A program made the position numbers and the translations under genes. The notes beneath the pieces were generated by a model. It saw only the letters and a program-made list of their open reading frames with translations, was not told the origin of the DNA and did not search any database. A DNA stretch of 64,000 nucleotides from Kutzneria buriramensis (GTDB lineage: Bacteria > Actinomycetota > Actinomycetes > Mycobacteriales > Pseudonocardiaceae), in NCBI RefSeq assembly GCF_003387475.1, contig NZ_QUNO01000001.1:930001-994000 (forward strand). Reading direction: 5' to 3'. Below are positions 1-8,407 of this stretch, piece after piece. The first letter of the stretch is position 1; every line of letters begins with the position of its first letter.

Positions 1-84
1 CAACCGGGCGAAGCATCGCCGGGCCTCGCATTCGTCGGTCACCCCCACTCGCCCCATCCGTTGCACGTGCACTTTCGGGTGACT

Positions 85-149
85 CCTGATGCAGTGAAGG
101 ACGCCTTCACTGCATTGAACGCGGGTAAGGCGTCCTTCCCTGCATCAGG
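85..149. repeat. Palindromic intergenic element, family A (terminator-like)
   Basis: Two near-complementary arms of about 27 nt flank a short loop. The right arm carries the core GGGTAAGGCGTCCTTCCC followed by TGCATCAGG; the left arm is its complement with a few mismatches. It begins 16 nt past the stop of the minus-strand ABC exporter, so it probably terminates that transcript. Sister copies lie at 11925-11977 and 57886-57944, with a shortened one at 6951-6973. Positions 1-84 show no gene I can support. Confidence 0.7.
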
Positions 150-164
150 TGGTACCTGGGCGGG

Positions 165-3100
165 TTACGCGGCGTCGTCTAGGTGGGCTCCCGTGCGCCA
201 CATCTCGGCGTAGCGGCCGCCGGCCTCCAGGAGCTCGGCGTGGGTGCCCTGCTCGACGATCCGGCCCTGTTCCAACACGACGATCCGGTCCGCGCGGGCG
301 GCGGTGGCCAAGCGGTGCGCCACCACGAAGGTCGTCCGCCGACCGGCCAGGCGCTCGCTGGCGGCCAGCACGGTGGCCTCGGTGGCCGGGTCCAGCGCGG
401 CGGTGGCCTCGTCGAGCAACAGGATCGCGGGGTCGACGAGCTCGGCACGGGCCAAGGCCACCAGCTGGCGCTGACCGGCCGACAGCGCCTGGCCGCGTTC
501 GCCGACCTGCTGGTGCATTGCATGCTGTAGACCGGCGACCTGTCGCAGCGCGCCGACGGCACGTACGGCGGCAGTGACCTCGTCGCGGGACGCGGTGGGA
601 CGGCCGTAGCGCACGTTGTCGGCGACGTCGCCGACGAACAGGTGCGCCTCCTGCGGCACGACACCGAGCCGGCCGCGGTAGGCGTCCAGGTCGTAGTCAC
701 GCACGTTGACGCCGTCGACGAGCACGGCACCGCCGGTCACGTCGTAGAACCGCGCGACGAGTTTCACGAGCGTGGACTTGCCGGCGCCGGTGCGGCCGAC
801 GAGCGCGACGGTCTCGCCGGCGCGAACGTGCAGGCTCACGCCGTCCAGTGCGGGCGTTGCGGCGCCCTCGTAGCGGAATGTCACGTCACGCAGTTCGATC
901 TCGCCGCGCAGCGTCGACGGCAGCGGCACGGGCTTCGCGGGCGGCACGATCGACGACGGCGTGTGCAGCAGCTCGCCGATGCGCTTGAGGCCGACCATCG
1001 CCTGCTGGTAGCCGTCGAACACGCCGGACAGCTGTTGCACGGGCGCGAAAAACAGCCCGAGGTACAGCTGGAACGCCAGCAGCGCACCGGCACTGAGGTC
1101 GCCGCTGGCCACGCGGTACGCGCCGACCGCCAGCACCGCCGCCTGCGCCGCACCGGAAAGCAGCGCCACGAAAGGGAAGTACACGGCGATGTAGCGCTGT
1201 GCGCGCAGCCGTGAGGTCCGGTAGGCGAGGCTGCGCTCGCCGAACTCCCGCGCCGAGTACTGCTCACGCGTGAACGCCTGCGTGACCCGAAGGCCGGACA
1301 CGTTCTCCTGGAGGTCGGCGTTCACGACGCTGACCCGCTCACGCGCCTGCGCGTACGCCGCGGAGGACGCCTTGCGGAAGAAGTACGTCGCCACGGCCAG
1401 AATCGGGATCGCCGCCATCGACACCAGCGCCAGCCCGATGTCCGTGACGAGCAGTGCCACCGCGATGCCCACGATCGTCAGCGCGCTCACCGCCGCTGTC
1501 ACCAGACCGGTCTGGAGGAACGTCGACAGGGCGTCGACGTCCGTGGTCATGCGGGTCATGATGCGGCCGGCGAGCTCACGCTCGTAGTAGTCCAGGCCGA
1601 GCCGTTGCAGATGCGCAAAGCTGCGTACCCGCAACACATAGAGCAGACGCTCTCCGACCCGAGCCGTCATGACGGTCTCCAGGCGCGTGTTCACCCAGTT
1701 GACGACGACGATGCCGGCGCCGAGCCCGGTAGCGATCCACAATGCGCTCATCGTGCCCCGCGTGACGCCGTCATCCACGCCGTAGCGCACCAGCGCCGGC
1801 AGTGCCATCGAGCTGAGGGCGTCGATCGTCACGAGCAGGCCCACCAGCAGCAGCGACCAGCGCACCGGCCGCAGCAGCGACACCAACCCGAACTTGCGGT
1901 CTGTGGCGCCGGTGTCGGGGCTCAGGTTCGGCTGTTCCGTCGCCTCGGGCAGCGGCACGAGATCCGGCACGTCCTCCTGCTCCGGCTCGACCTCCGGCCA
2001 CAGCTCCGCCGATGCGACGTCGGTGTGCGTGTCCTCGATCGCCTCGCCGGGGCCCGCCAGCAGCTCGCGGAACAGCGCGCAGCGCGCGTTGAGCTCCTCC
2101 TCCGTGCCGACGTCCACGACGTTGCCGCCGTCCAGTACGGCAATGCGGTCCGCCAGCGCGAGCGTGGAACGACGGTGTGCCACCAGAAGCGTGGTGCGCT
2201 GCGCGGTGACGGCCTTGAGCGTGTCGTGGATCGCCGCCTCGGTGACGGCGTCCACAGCCGACGTCGCGTCGTCCAGCACGAGCACGCGAGGCGCCGACAG
2301 CAGCGCCCGGGCGAGGGCGATGCGCTGCCGCTGGCCGCCGGACAGCGTGAGGCCACGCTCGCCGACCGTCGTCCCGTAACCCTCGGGCAGCGCGGCGATG
2401 AACTCGTGAGCCTCCGCCGCGCGGGCCGCCTCCTCGACCTCCGCGTCGGTTGCATCTGGTCGTCCGTATGCGATGTTCGCGCGGATGGAGTCCGAGAAGA
2501 GGAACGCCTCCTCGAACACGACCCCCACCGCGTTGCGCAACGAATGCAGCCGCAGCTGCCGCACGTCCACGCCGCCGACCCGGATCGCGCCCGCATGCAC
2601 GTCGTAGAAGCGGGGCAGCAGAAGGGAAACCGTCGACTTGCCGGAGCCGGCGGTGCCGACCAGCGCCAGCGTCTCGCCGGGCTCGACCTTGAGCGACACG
2701 TGGTCGAGCACCGGCTCGCTGCGGGCGTAGCCGAAGGTTATGTCGTCCAGCTCGACGGCGAGCGGCCCGTCCGGCACGTCCCCGACGCCGTCCTTGACGT
2801 CCGGCTGCGAGTCGATGAGCTCGTTGACCCGCTTCACGCTCGCCTTGGTCGTCTGCGCGGTGACCATCGCCGCCGCCAGGAACCGCGCGGGCCCCAGCAG
2901 GCCCGTCACGTAACTGGCGAACGCGAGGAAGGTGCCCAGCGTGACCTGGCCGTTCAGCGCGAGCCAGCCGCCGAGGCCCAGCACCGCGATCTGGCCGAAC
3001 AGCGGCATCGCGCCCAGCGTCGCCGTCGGCGGCGACGTCAGCCGCGCGGCGCGCATCCGTAACGAGAACAGCCGCCGGGCCAGCCCCTCCAGGCCGGCGA

Positions 3101-3758
3101 TCTCCCGCCCCTCCTGGCCGAAGCCCTTCACCACGCGGACGCCCGTCACCGTCTCCTCGACGTGCTGCGCCACGTCGGCCGCCTGCTGCTGCGCGTGCCA
3201 CGTGGCCGAGAACAGCGTGCGGCGGCTGCGGATCGCCACGAACACCACGGCCGGCACCACGATCAGGGCGATCACCGTCAGCAACGGCGACAGCCACAGC
3301 ATCGCGCCGACGGCGACCGCCACGAAGGCGATGTTGCCCAGCGCGTACGGGGCCATCGAGATCAGGCCCTGCACCTGGTTCAGGTCGCTGATCGAGCGGG
3401 ACACCACCTGGCCGGTGCGCAGCTCGTCCTGCTTGCCGCCGTCCAGCCGCTGCATCGCGCCGAACACCTGGCGGCGCAGGTCGTGCTGGACGTCCAGGGC
3501 GAGCCGTCCGCCCAGGTAGCGGCGCAGGAAGGCGGTGACGAAGGTCAGCAGCTCGATGCCGATCAGGGCGGTGATCAGCCAGCCGAGGCGGGTGGTCGTG
3601 CCGGCCACCGCGTCGTCGACTGCGAGCCGGACCACCAGCGGCGCCACCGCCTGCTGGCCCACGCCCAGGACGGCAGCGCCCAACGACAGCACCACCACGA
3701 CCGGATGCCGCCAGCACGCCGCCGACAGCCGTCGCACCCAACCAGTTCGTTCGGACAC
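165..3758 (-). CDS. Fused ABC exporter (two TMD-NBD halves in one chain)
   Basis: A 1197-residue ABC exporter holding both halves of what is usually a heterodimer. TMD1 spans about residues 20-310. NBD1 has Walker A GTAGSGKST (368-375), signature LSGGQ (472-476) and Walker B VLVLDDATSAVD. A charged linker leads to TMD2 (about 630-900) and NBD2, with Walker A GRTGAGKST, signature LSAGQ and Walker B LLLDEATAALD. NBD1 is degenerate: the catalytic Glu after Walker B is Asp497 and the Q-loop reads FEEAF, without the usual Gln. NBD2 keeps Q and E. Such one-active-site asymmetry is typical of heterodimeric multidrug or lipid exporters. Start is GTG. The substrate cannot be read from sequence. The gene stands alone, followed by a family A palindrome. 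Confidence 0.93.
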   Translation of the reverse strand: MSERTGWVRRLSAACWRHPVVVVLSLGAAVLGVGQQAVAPLVVRLAVDDAVAGTTTRLGWLITALIGIELLTFVTAFLRRYLGGRLALDVQHDLRRQVFGAMQRLDGGKQDELRTGQVVSRSISDLNQVQGLISMAPYALGNIAFVAVAVGAMLWLSPLLTVIALIVVPAVVFVAIRSRRTLFSATWHAQQQAADVAQHVEETVTGVRVVKGFGQEGREIAGLEGLARRLFSLRMRAARLTSPPTATLGAMPLFGQIAVLGLGGWLALNGQVTLGTFLAFASYVTGLLGPARFLAAAMVTAQTTKASVKRVNELIDSQPDVKDGVGDVPDGPLAVELDDITFGYARSEPVLDHVSLKVEPGETLALVGTAGSGKSTVSLLLPRFYDVHAGAIRVGGVDVRQLRLHSLRNAVGVVFEEAFLFSDSIRANIAYGRPDATDAEVEEAARAAEAHEFIAALPEGYGTTVGERGLTLSGGQRQRIALARALLSAPRVLVLDDATSAVDAVTEAAIHDTLKAVTAQRTTLLVAHRRSTLALADRIAVLDGGNVVDVGTEEELNARCALFRELLAGPGEAIEDTHTDVASAELWPEVEPEQEDVPDLVPLPEATEQPNLSPDTGATDRKFGLVSLLRPVRWSLLLVGLLVTIDALSSMALPALVRYGVDDGVTRGTMSALWIATGLGAGIVVVNWVNTRLETVMTARVGERLLYVLRVRSFAHLQRLGLDYYERELAGRIMTRMTTDVDALSTFLQTGLVTAAVSALTIVGIAVALLVTDIGLALVSMAAIPILAVATYFFRKASSAAYAQARERVSVVNADLQENVSGLRVTQAFTREQYSAREFGERSLAYRTSRLRAQRYIAVYFPFVALLSGAAQAAVLAVGAYRVASGDLSAGALLAFQLYLGLFFAPVQQLSGVFDGYQQAMVGLKRIGELLHTPSSIVPPAKPVPLPSTLRGEIELRDVTFRYEGAATPALDGVSLHVRAGETVALVGRTGAGKSTLVKLVARFYDVTGGAVLVDGVNVRDYDLDAYRGRLGVVPQEAHLFVGDVADNVRYGRPTASRDEVTAAVRAVGALRQVAGLQHAMHQQVGERGQALSAGQRQLVALARAELVDPAILLLDEATAALDPATEATVLAASERLAGRRTTFVVAHRLATAARADRIVVLEQGRIVEQGTHAELLEAGGRYAEMWRTGAHLDDAA

Positions 3759-3820
3759 AGAAGTAACTTACGGTGCGCGGCCTTGATCATGCCCGGCACT
3801 TCCCGGAGCCGCCAGAAAAA

Positions 3821-3880
3821 CGCCACATGCGCTTCCTACTTGGCACCTGGTGCCAAGTAGGAAGCGCATGTGGCGAAAAA
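3821..3880 (-). terminator. Rho-independent terminator, perfect 26-bp stem
   Basis: Positions 3821-3846 and 3850-3875 are exact inverted complements around a 3-nt loop. Read on the minus strand the stem is followed by TTTTT, 20 nt after the ABC-2 permease stop. It closes the HAD / ABC ATPase / permease operon. Its sequence (core TACTTGGCACC) is unrelated to family A elements. Confidence 0.88.
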
Positions 3881-3893
3881 AGAGGTGGGTGGG

Positions 3894-4769
3894 TTACGTG
3901 ATGTCGCGCTGCTTGCTCATGAACCAGCCGCCGACCACGAACGCGGCGGTCCAGGCGGCGAAGATGAGGCCGCTGATCCACCAGTCGAAGGCGCCACGCG
4001 CGCCCGCGAGGGTGCGGGCGATGTTGGAGGCCGCGTCCTGCGCCTCCTGGTTGAAGTACGGGCTGATGGTCGACACCTTGTCCACGATCAGCTGCGCCGC
4101 GACCGAGCCGGTGAGCCCGTCGGCGGAGCCGTTGATCAGGATGCCGGGCCAGTTGTCCGGCAGCACCAAACCGATCAGGTTCTCCACCAGCAGCGTGTAC
4201 AGCAGCAGCGAGATGATCGCCGCGATGGGGCTGCCGAACAGCGCCCCGATGCCCATGGCCAGCAGCGTCCAGAGCATGCACGACAGGATGCCGGTGCCGG
4301 CGATCTCCAGCCAGCTCACCGCGTCGGGCAGCTGCTCGGGGTGGGAGGCGATGGCCATGCCGATGCTGTCCACGCCGGTGATCACGACGCCGAAGGCGAG
4401 GCCCCAGATCGCGTACGTGATCAGCTTGGCGCCGAGCAGGGTGCCGCGGTTGGGCGCGGTCAGGTAGCTGGTGGTGATGGTCCGGCGGTTGATCTCGCTG
4501 GACACCGCCAGCGCGCCGAACACGATGGGGAACAGCGCGCTGATGTTGACCGTGCGGGCGAAGATCAGCGTCGACCACGGCAGGTTGCTGACGTTGGCCT
4601 TCACCGCGCCGGCGATCTCCGACTGGTCGGTCTGGTCGACGATCGCGCCGACGAGCGCGTTGCCGCCGATGCTCCACAGCGCGGCCAGCGCCACCGTCGG
4701 GATGAGCAGCGCCCACCACATCTTGGTGGTGAGGATCTTGCGGAACTCGGCGGAGATGAGCCGGCCCAT
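3894..4769 (-). CDS. ABC-2 type transporter permease
   Basis: A 291-residue membrane protein with an N-terminal cytoplasmic stretch (MGRLISAEFRKILTTKMWW) typical of ABC-2 permeases. About six hydrophobic segments follow, the last near VVGGWFMSKQRDIT. It should form the membrane channel for the ATPase encoded just upstream. Its ATG overlaps the ATPase stop as TGATG, indicating translational coupling. The substrate is unknown; two-gene ATPase/permease units of this kind in actinomycetes often serve export or self-resistance. Confidence 0.9.
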   Translation of the reverse strand: MGRLISAEFRKILTTKMWWALLIPTVALAALWSIGGNALVGAIVDQTDQSEIAGAVKANVSNLPWSTLIFARTVNISALFPIVFGALAVSSEINRRTITTSYLTAPNRGTLLGAKLITYAIWGLAFGVVITGVDSIGMAIASHPEQLPDAVSWLEIAGTGILSCMLWTLLAMGIGALFGSPIAAIISLLLYTLLVENLIGLVLPDNWPGILINGSADGLTGSVAAQLIVDKVSTISPYFNQEAQDAASNIARTLAGARGAFDWWISGLIFAAWTAAFVVGGWFMSKQRDIT

Positions 4770-6067
4770 CAGGCGTTACCTCCCCAGCCGCCACCCGGCG
4801 GCTGCTCGGGCGGCGGGGCCGCCTGCGGCTGGTACTGCTGTTGGTACTGCTGGGGATCGACGGGCGGCGGCACGTAGTCCTGGGGCGGGGCGTACCCCGG
4901 CTGCGGGGCGGCGTAGCCCTGCGGCGGCGTGCCCTGCGGGGCGTAACCGGGCGGCGCGTACCCGGGTGGCGTGCCCTGGGGCGGCGTGCCGGGGTAGCCC
5001 TGCGGCGGCGCATAGGTCGGGGCCGCGTAGCCGCCGGACGGCGGGCCGTAGCCCGGACCGGGCGGCGGACCCCAGCCGCCACCGGGCGGCGGGCCGTAGC
5101 CGGGCGGCGGCTGCTGGCCGGCGTACTGGCCCTGGGTCAGCCGGAAGAACAGCTGCTCCAGGTCGACGTTCTCCTGCTGGATGTCGTACAGCGCGATGCC
5201 GGCGGCCATGGCGGTGTCGGCGACGGTCTTGCGGTCCACGCCGGTGATCGCCAGCCGGCCGTCCGGCGTCGGCTCGACGGCGTTGACGCCGGCCTCCTGG
5301 AGCTTGGTCACCAGCGCCTGCGGGTCGGCGGCCTGCACGAGCACCCGGCTCTGCTGGGACTGCCGCAGGTAGTCCAGGCCGCCGTAGTACACGGTCTGGC
5401 CGCGGCTGATGATCACGACCTGGTCCACGGTCTGCTCGACCTCGGCCAGCAGGTGGCTGGAGATCAGCACCGTGCGGCCGGTGCGGGCGAAGGACTGGAG
5501 GAAGGCGCGCAGCCAGGCGATGCCCTCCGGGTCCAGGCCGTTGGCCGGCTCGTCGAGCACCAGCACCTGCGGGTCGCCGAGCAGCGCGGTGGCCAGCGCC
5601 AGCCGCTGCTTCATGCCCAGCGAGAAGCTGCCGGCGGCGCGGTGGCCGGCCTCGGACAGGCCGACGAGCGCCAGCACCTGGTCGGCCCGCTCGTCCGGCA
5701 CGCCCATCGCGGTGGCGTAGACCCGCAGGTGGTTGCGCGCGGTCCGGGTCGGGTGGAAGCCCTGCGCCTCCAGCACCGCGCCGACCACCCGGCCGGGGTT
5801 GCCCAGCTGCTCGAACGGCAGGCCGTTGATCGTCGAGCCGCCCGCGGTCGGTCGCACCAGGCCCAGCAGCATGCGCAGGGTGGTGGTCTTGCCCGCGCCG
5901 TTGGGCCCGAGGAAGCCGGTGACCGACCCCGGCTCCACGGTGAAGCTGAGGTTGTTGACCGCGATGATCGGCCCGAACTGCTTGCTCAGGCCCTGCACCA
6001 CGATGCGGCCACTGCCGTCGTGCACGTGTTCCTCCCAGGTGCCGGTGCGTTCGGGTGCCCCGGTCAT
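4769..6067 (-). CDS. ABC transporter ATP-binding protein with proline/glycine-rich tail
   Basis: Residues about 20-235 form a DrrA-like ABC domain: Walker A GPNGAGKTT, signature FSLGMKQRLALA, Walker B VLVLDEPANGLDPEG and switch His in ISSHLL. After a small regulatory domain (about 240-315) the chain ends in about 115 residues of low-complexity Pro/Gly/Tyr/Gln repeats (PPPGYGPPPGGGWGPPPG and similar), ending GGGWGGNA. This tail is unusual for an ABC ATPase; it is predicted to be disordered and may mediate partner binding or membrane recruitment. The gene follows the HAD gene by 3 nt and couples to the permease by a 1-nt overlap. Confidence 0.92.
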   Translation of the reverse strand: MTGAPERTGTWEEHVHDGSGRIVVQGLSKQFGPIIAVNNLSFTVEPGSVTGFLGPNGAGKTTTLRMLLGLVRPTAGGSTINGLPFEQLGNPGRVVGAVLEAQGFHPTRTARNHLRVYATAMGVPDERADQVLALVGLSEAGHRAAGSFSLGMKQRLALATALLGDPQVLVLDEPANGLDPEGIAWLRAFLQSFARTGRTVLISSHLLAEVEQTVDQVVIISRGQTVYYGGLDYLRQSQQSRVLVQAADPQALVTKLQEAGVNAVEPTPDGRLAITGVDRKTVADTAMAAGIALYDIQQENVDLEQLFFRLTQGQYAGQQPPPGYGPPPGGGWGPPPGPGYGPPSGGYAAPTYAPPQGYPGTPPQGTPPGYAPPGYAPQGTPPQGYAAPQPGYAPPQDYVPPPVDPQQYQQQYQPQAAPPPEQPPGGGWGGNA

Positions 6068-6070
6068 ACC

Positions 6071-6937
6071 CTATTCACCGGCTGCTCGCCGTGAGATCGC
6101 GAGTTGATCCGCCAGATATGTGACGACTCCGTCATCGTCGTTGGTTCCCGTGACCACCGACGCGGCCGCGCGCACCGCCGGCCGGGCGTTGCCGGGCGCG
6201 ATCCGGCGGTCGGCGACCGCGAACATCGGCAGGTCGTTGACGTGGTCGCCGCACACGGTGATCTCGCCGTCGAGATCCAAGCGCTGCCGCAGCTCGAGGA
6301 TCGCCGCGCCCTTGGTGGCCAGCGGGCTCTGCACCACCACTTCCGACCACCCCGGGCTGTACGAGTTGAGCGCCGCCCACACTCGCGCGCCGTCGCCGAC
6401 GGCGGCCTGGACGGTCTCGGCGACGGCCGGCGCCTGCTCGTCCGGCACGTACGAGCACAGCATGACGACCCGTTCCCGGGCGGCGACGGCCCGCAGGTCG
6501 GCGGACTCGGTCAGCCGAGGGTCGCGGTAGCGGCGCTTCTCCCCGATGAACCAGCCCGCGCCGGGATTGAGGTCCGGGCCGAAGTGCACGCGGTCCCGGC
6601 GGCCGTCCCAGCTCGTCACGATCGGGTCGCCGAGCAGCTCGACCGCCTTGTCGGCGACCGCCGGGTCCAGTGCGTTGGTGACGAGGTGCTCTCCGGTGCG
6701 CAGGTCCGAGATGTACGCCCCGTTGTGCTCAATCACCGGCAGCCGCACGTCCACGCCGGGCAGCAGCGGCCGCATCGCCTCGGTGCTGCGGGCGCTCGCC
6801 ACGGTCAGCGCGACGCCGGCCGCGACGAGCCGGTTCAGCCCGTCGCGGGCGGCGTCGGACAGCGACGTGTCGGAACGCAGCAGCGTCCCGTCCAGATCGC
6901 AGACCAGCAGGTGTCCCGGTGCGGTAAGCCAGCTCAC
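6071..6937 (-). CDS. HAD superfamily hydrolase (Cof-type)
   Basis: The protein carries the HAD nucleophile motif CDLDGTLL near its N-terminus and the Mg-binding motif GDHVNDLPMF near its C-terminus, with a C2-type cap insertion between them. That is the layout of Cof/sucrose-phosphatase-like phosphatases acting on sugar phosphates or similar metabolites. The open frame reaches 6964, but its first nine codons lie inside a palindromic element, so I prefer the GTG at 6937 (VSWLTAPGHLLV). It is the first gene of the operon with the ABC transporter, 3 nt from the next start. Confidence 0.87.
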   Translation of the reverse strand: MSWLTAPGHLLVCDLDGTLLRSDTSLSDAARDGLNRLVAAGVALTVASARSTEAMRPLLPGVDVRLPVIEHNGAYISDLRTGEHLVTNALDPAVADKAVELLGDPIVTSWDGRRDRVHFGPDLNPGAGWFIGEKRRYRDPRLTESADLRAVAARERVVMLCSYVPDEQAPAVAETVQAAVGDGARVWAALNSYSPGWSEVVVQSPLATKGAAILELRQRLDLDGEITVCGDHVNDLPMFAVADRRIAPGNARPAVRAAASVVTGTNDDDGVVTYLADQLAISRRAAGE

Positions 6938-6950
6938 CGCCCCGATCTTT

Positions 6951-6973
6951 GCAGGGAAAGCCACCTTCCCTGC
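6951..6973. repeat. Short family A-like palindrome
   Basis: GCAGGGAA and TTCCCTGC are 8-bp exact arms around a 7-nt loop, matching the outer part of the family A elements (TGCAGGGAAGG). It sits 2 nt after the stop of the minus-strand gene 6975-7808 and upstream of the HAD gene start, so it may be a worn-down or minimal terminator. Confidence 0.55.
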
Positions 6974-6974
6974 A

Positions 6975-7808
6975 TCACTTCGCGGCCGGCGACTCCCGCC
7001 AGTACTCCTCCAGCACGCGCCGCATCTCGGTGGTCTCCGCGTCCGGCTCGCCCAGCAGCTCGACGCGCGGCGGCGGGGCGACCTCGACCTCCGCCACCAA
7101 CTGGCCCTCCAGCGGGTGATGCTGGGTCGCCGCGACCGGCTCCGGCCGCTCCGGCGGCGGCGCGGGCAGCACCCCGCCGAAGGCGAGGACCGGGTCCAGG
7201 CGGGCCAGCGCCGGGGCGTCCGGACGGTCCACGTACTCGCCGGGCGCGGGCCACGTCGGGTCGTCCACGATGTGCACGGTGGCGAACGGCCCCGAGCTGG
7301 CGATCGCCGGCGGCGGGGGCGGCGCGATGGCGGCGTAGCCGCTGGGCCCGGCCGGCAGCGCCGGCATCTCCATGGTCATCTCGGCCGGGATCTCCGGCGG
7401 GATGGTCATGATGCGGTGCGCCTCGGCCGGCAGCGGCCGCGTCCGCACGCCCTGCACGGCGGTGCCGTCGGCCTGCTTGCTGTGCCGCCCACCGCGGCGG
7501 AACGGATTGCGCACACCGCTGCGCGGCCGCGGTTGCGGGGCGCCGTCGCCGATGAGGTGCTGGTGCGCCAGCAGCCACACCTTGCACGGCCAGCGTCGCT
7601 TGCGCAGCCGGCCGGGGCAGGCACGGCAGCGGCCGTCCTCGTCGGCGGTGTGCACTTCGAGCAGCAGCCGCCAGCCGTCCGCCAGCCGCTGCAACTCGGC
7701 GCGCGCGAGCGGGGCCAGCGTGCCGGCGCTGGTCTGCTCGGCGGCTTGGTCGAGCGCGGCGAGCCGGCGCAGCACGGCGCGCCGCATCCCGTCGTCGACG
7801 GTGCTCAT
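6975..7808 (-). CDS. Hypothetical protein with a CxxC-type Cys segment
   Basis: A protein of 277 residues without a fold I recognise. The N-terminal 65 residues look helical. They are followed by a Cys/Trp-containing segment (CRACPG, then RWPCKVWLLAHQHLIGD) that could bind a metal. The remainder is proline-rich and probably disordered, with an acidic C-terminal helix (ETTEMRRVLEEYWRE). The ATG overlaps the stop of the preceding 65-residue gene as ATGA, so the two are translationally coupled. Function unknown. Confidence 0.75.
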   Translation of the reverse strand: MSTVDDGMRRAVLRRLAALDQAAEQTSAGTLAPLARAELQRLADGWRLLLEVHTADEDGRCRACPGRLRKRRWPCKVWLLAHQHLIGDGAPQPRPRSGVRNPFRRGGRHSKQADGTAVQGVRTRPLPAEAHRIMTIPPEIPAEMTMEMPALPAGPSGYAAIAPPPPPAIASSGPFATVHIVDDPTWPAPGEYVDRPDAPALARLDPVLAFGGVLPAPPPERPEPVAATQHHPLEGQLVAEVEVAPPPRVELLGEPDAETTEMRRVLEEYWRESPAAK

Positions 7809-8002
7809 TCCCCCAGTCCTCCCGCGGTGTCGGCGGCATGGTCCAGCGCACGGTGCAGCCGCCTGGTCTGCTGCGGCGACAGCACCGCTGTCTCGCCCGG
7901 CGGGGCGACCAGCAGCACCTGGCCGCGGTCGACGATCACCGTCATGGCTCGGTCCCGGCCGAAGGGGTCCAGGCAGTCCACCCACCAACGGGGTTCACTC
8001 AT
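7805..8002 (-). CDS. Small hypothetical protein
   Basis: A 65-residue protein with a conserved-looking core: a beta-rich first half (MTVIVDRGQVLLVAPPGETAVL) and a helical second half (SPQQTRRLHRALDHAADT). It is coupled downstream to the 277-residue gene by an ATGA overlap. Its own ATG overlaps an upstream Cys-rich frame in the same way. No family assigned. Confidence 0.72.
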   Translation of the reverse strand: MSEPRWWVDCLDPFGRDRAMTVIVDRGQVLLVAPPGETAVLSPQQTRRLHRALDHAADTAGGLGE

Positions 8003-8175
8003 CGACGTCTCCGGATGCTCCAGGGTGTGCCACCCAGATTCGTGTCACGTCGGTCGCGCAGGGCTGGCGGCACACACCCGACACACATCGGCCGATCGGG
8101 GCAGTTCACACAGTCCGCGAGGCAGGGTTTCACCCGTTTGCACGTGCGTTCACCCGTTCGAGTGGCTGCACACAA
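7999..8175 (-). CDS. Possible small Cys-rich ORF heading the operon
   Basis: An open frame of about 58 residues ends in ATGA with the start of the 65-residue gene. It encodes a compact Cys cluster (CKRVKPCLADCVNCPDRPMC followed by VGC). The only plausible early start is TTG at 8175; inner GTG codons are also possible, and no clear ribosome-binding site is visible. The Cys spacing hints at metal binding and the overlap suggests coupling, but codon use is not strongly actinomycete-like, so this stays tentative. Confidence 0.3.
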   Translation of the reverse strand: MCAATRTGERTCKRVKPCLADCVNCPDRPMCVGCVPPALRDRRDTNLGGTPWSIRRRR

Positions 8176-8241
8176 GATTTTTTCGACAGATCTCGCCCAA
8201 ACATGAGGCAAATCGGGGTCGCAGACCCTAAGCTGTTGATG

Positions 8242-8290
8242 GCGGCCCGCTCCCAGTGACCCCCAGGCTGGTTGAGCGGGCCGCTCCTTT
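8242..8290 (+). terminator. Terminator-like hairpin ahead of the glycosyltransferase operon
   Basis: GCGGCCCGCTC (8242-8252) pairs exactly with GAGCGGGCCGC (8274-8284), followed by TCCTTTAT on the plus strand. The loop contains a smaller CCAG/CTGG pairing. No plus-strand gene precedes it, so it would end a short untranslated transcript or act as an attenuator 118 nt before the first glycosyltransferase. The rest of 8176-8407 shows no coding sequence I can support; it should hold the divergent promoters. Confidence 0.5.
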
Positions 8291-8407
8291 ATGCCCTTCT
8301 CCGCCCATGGTTCGTGACCGGGCTCACTCTCGCAACCTCCTCGACGTGACCTTCGTTCGCCCGCTAAATTGTGGGTGTTTCCCATCTCTTTTAACCTGGG
8401 GGTACCG

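Noticed and set aside
6938-6964. N-terminal extension of the HAD hydrolase
   Set aside because: Its codons come from the palindromic element at 6951-6973 and carry no family similarity.
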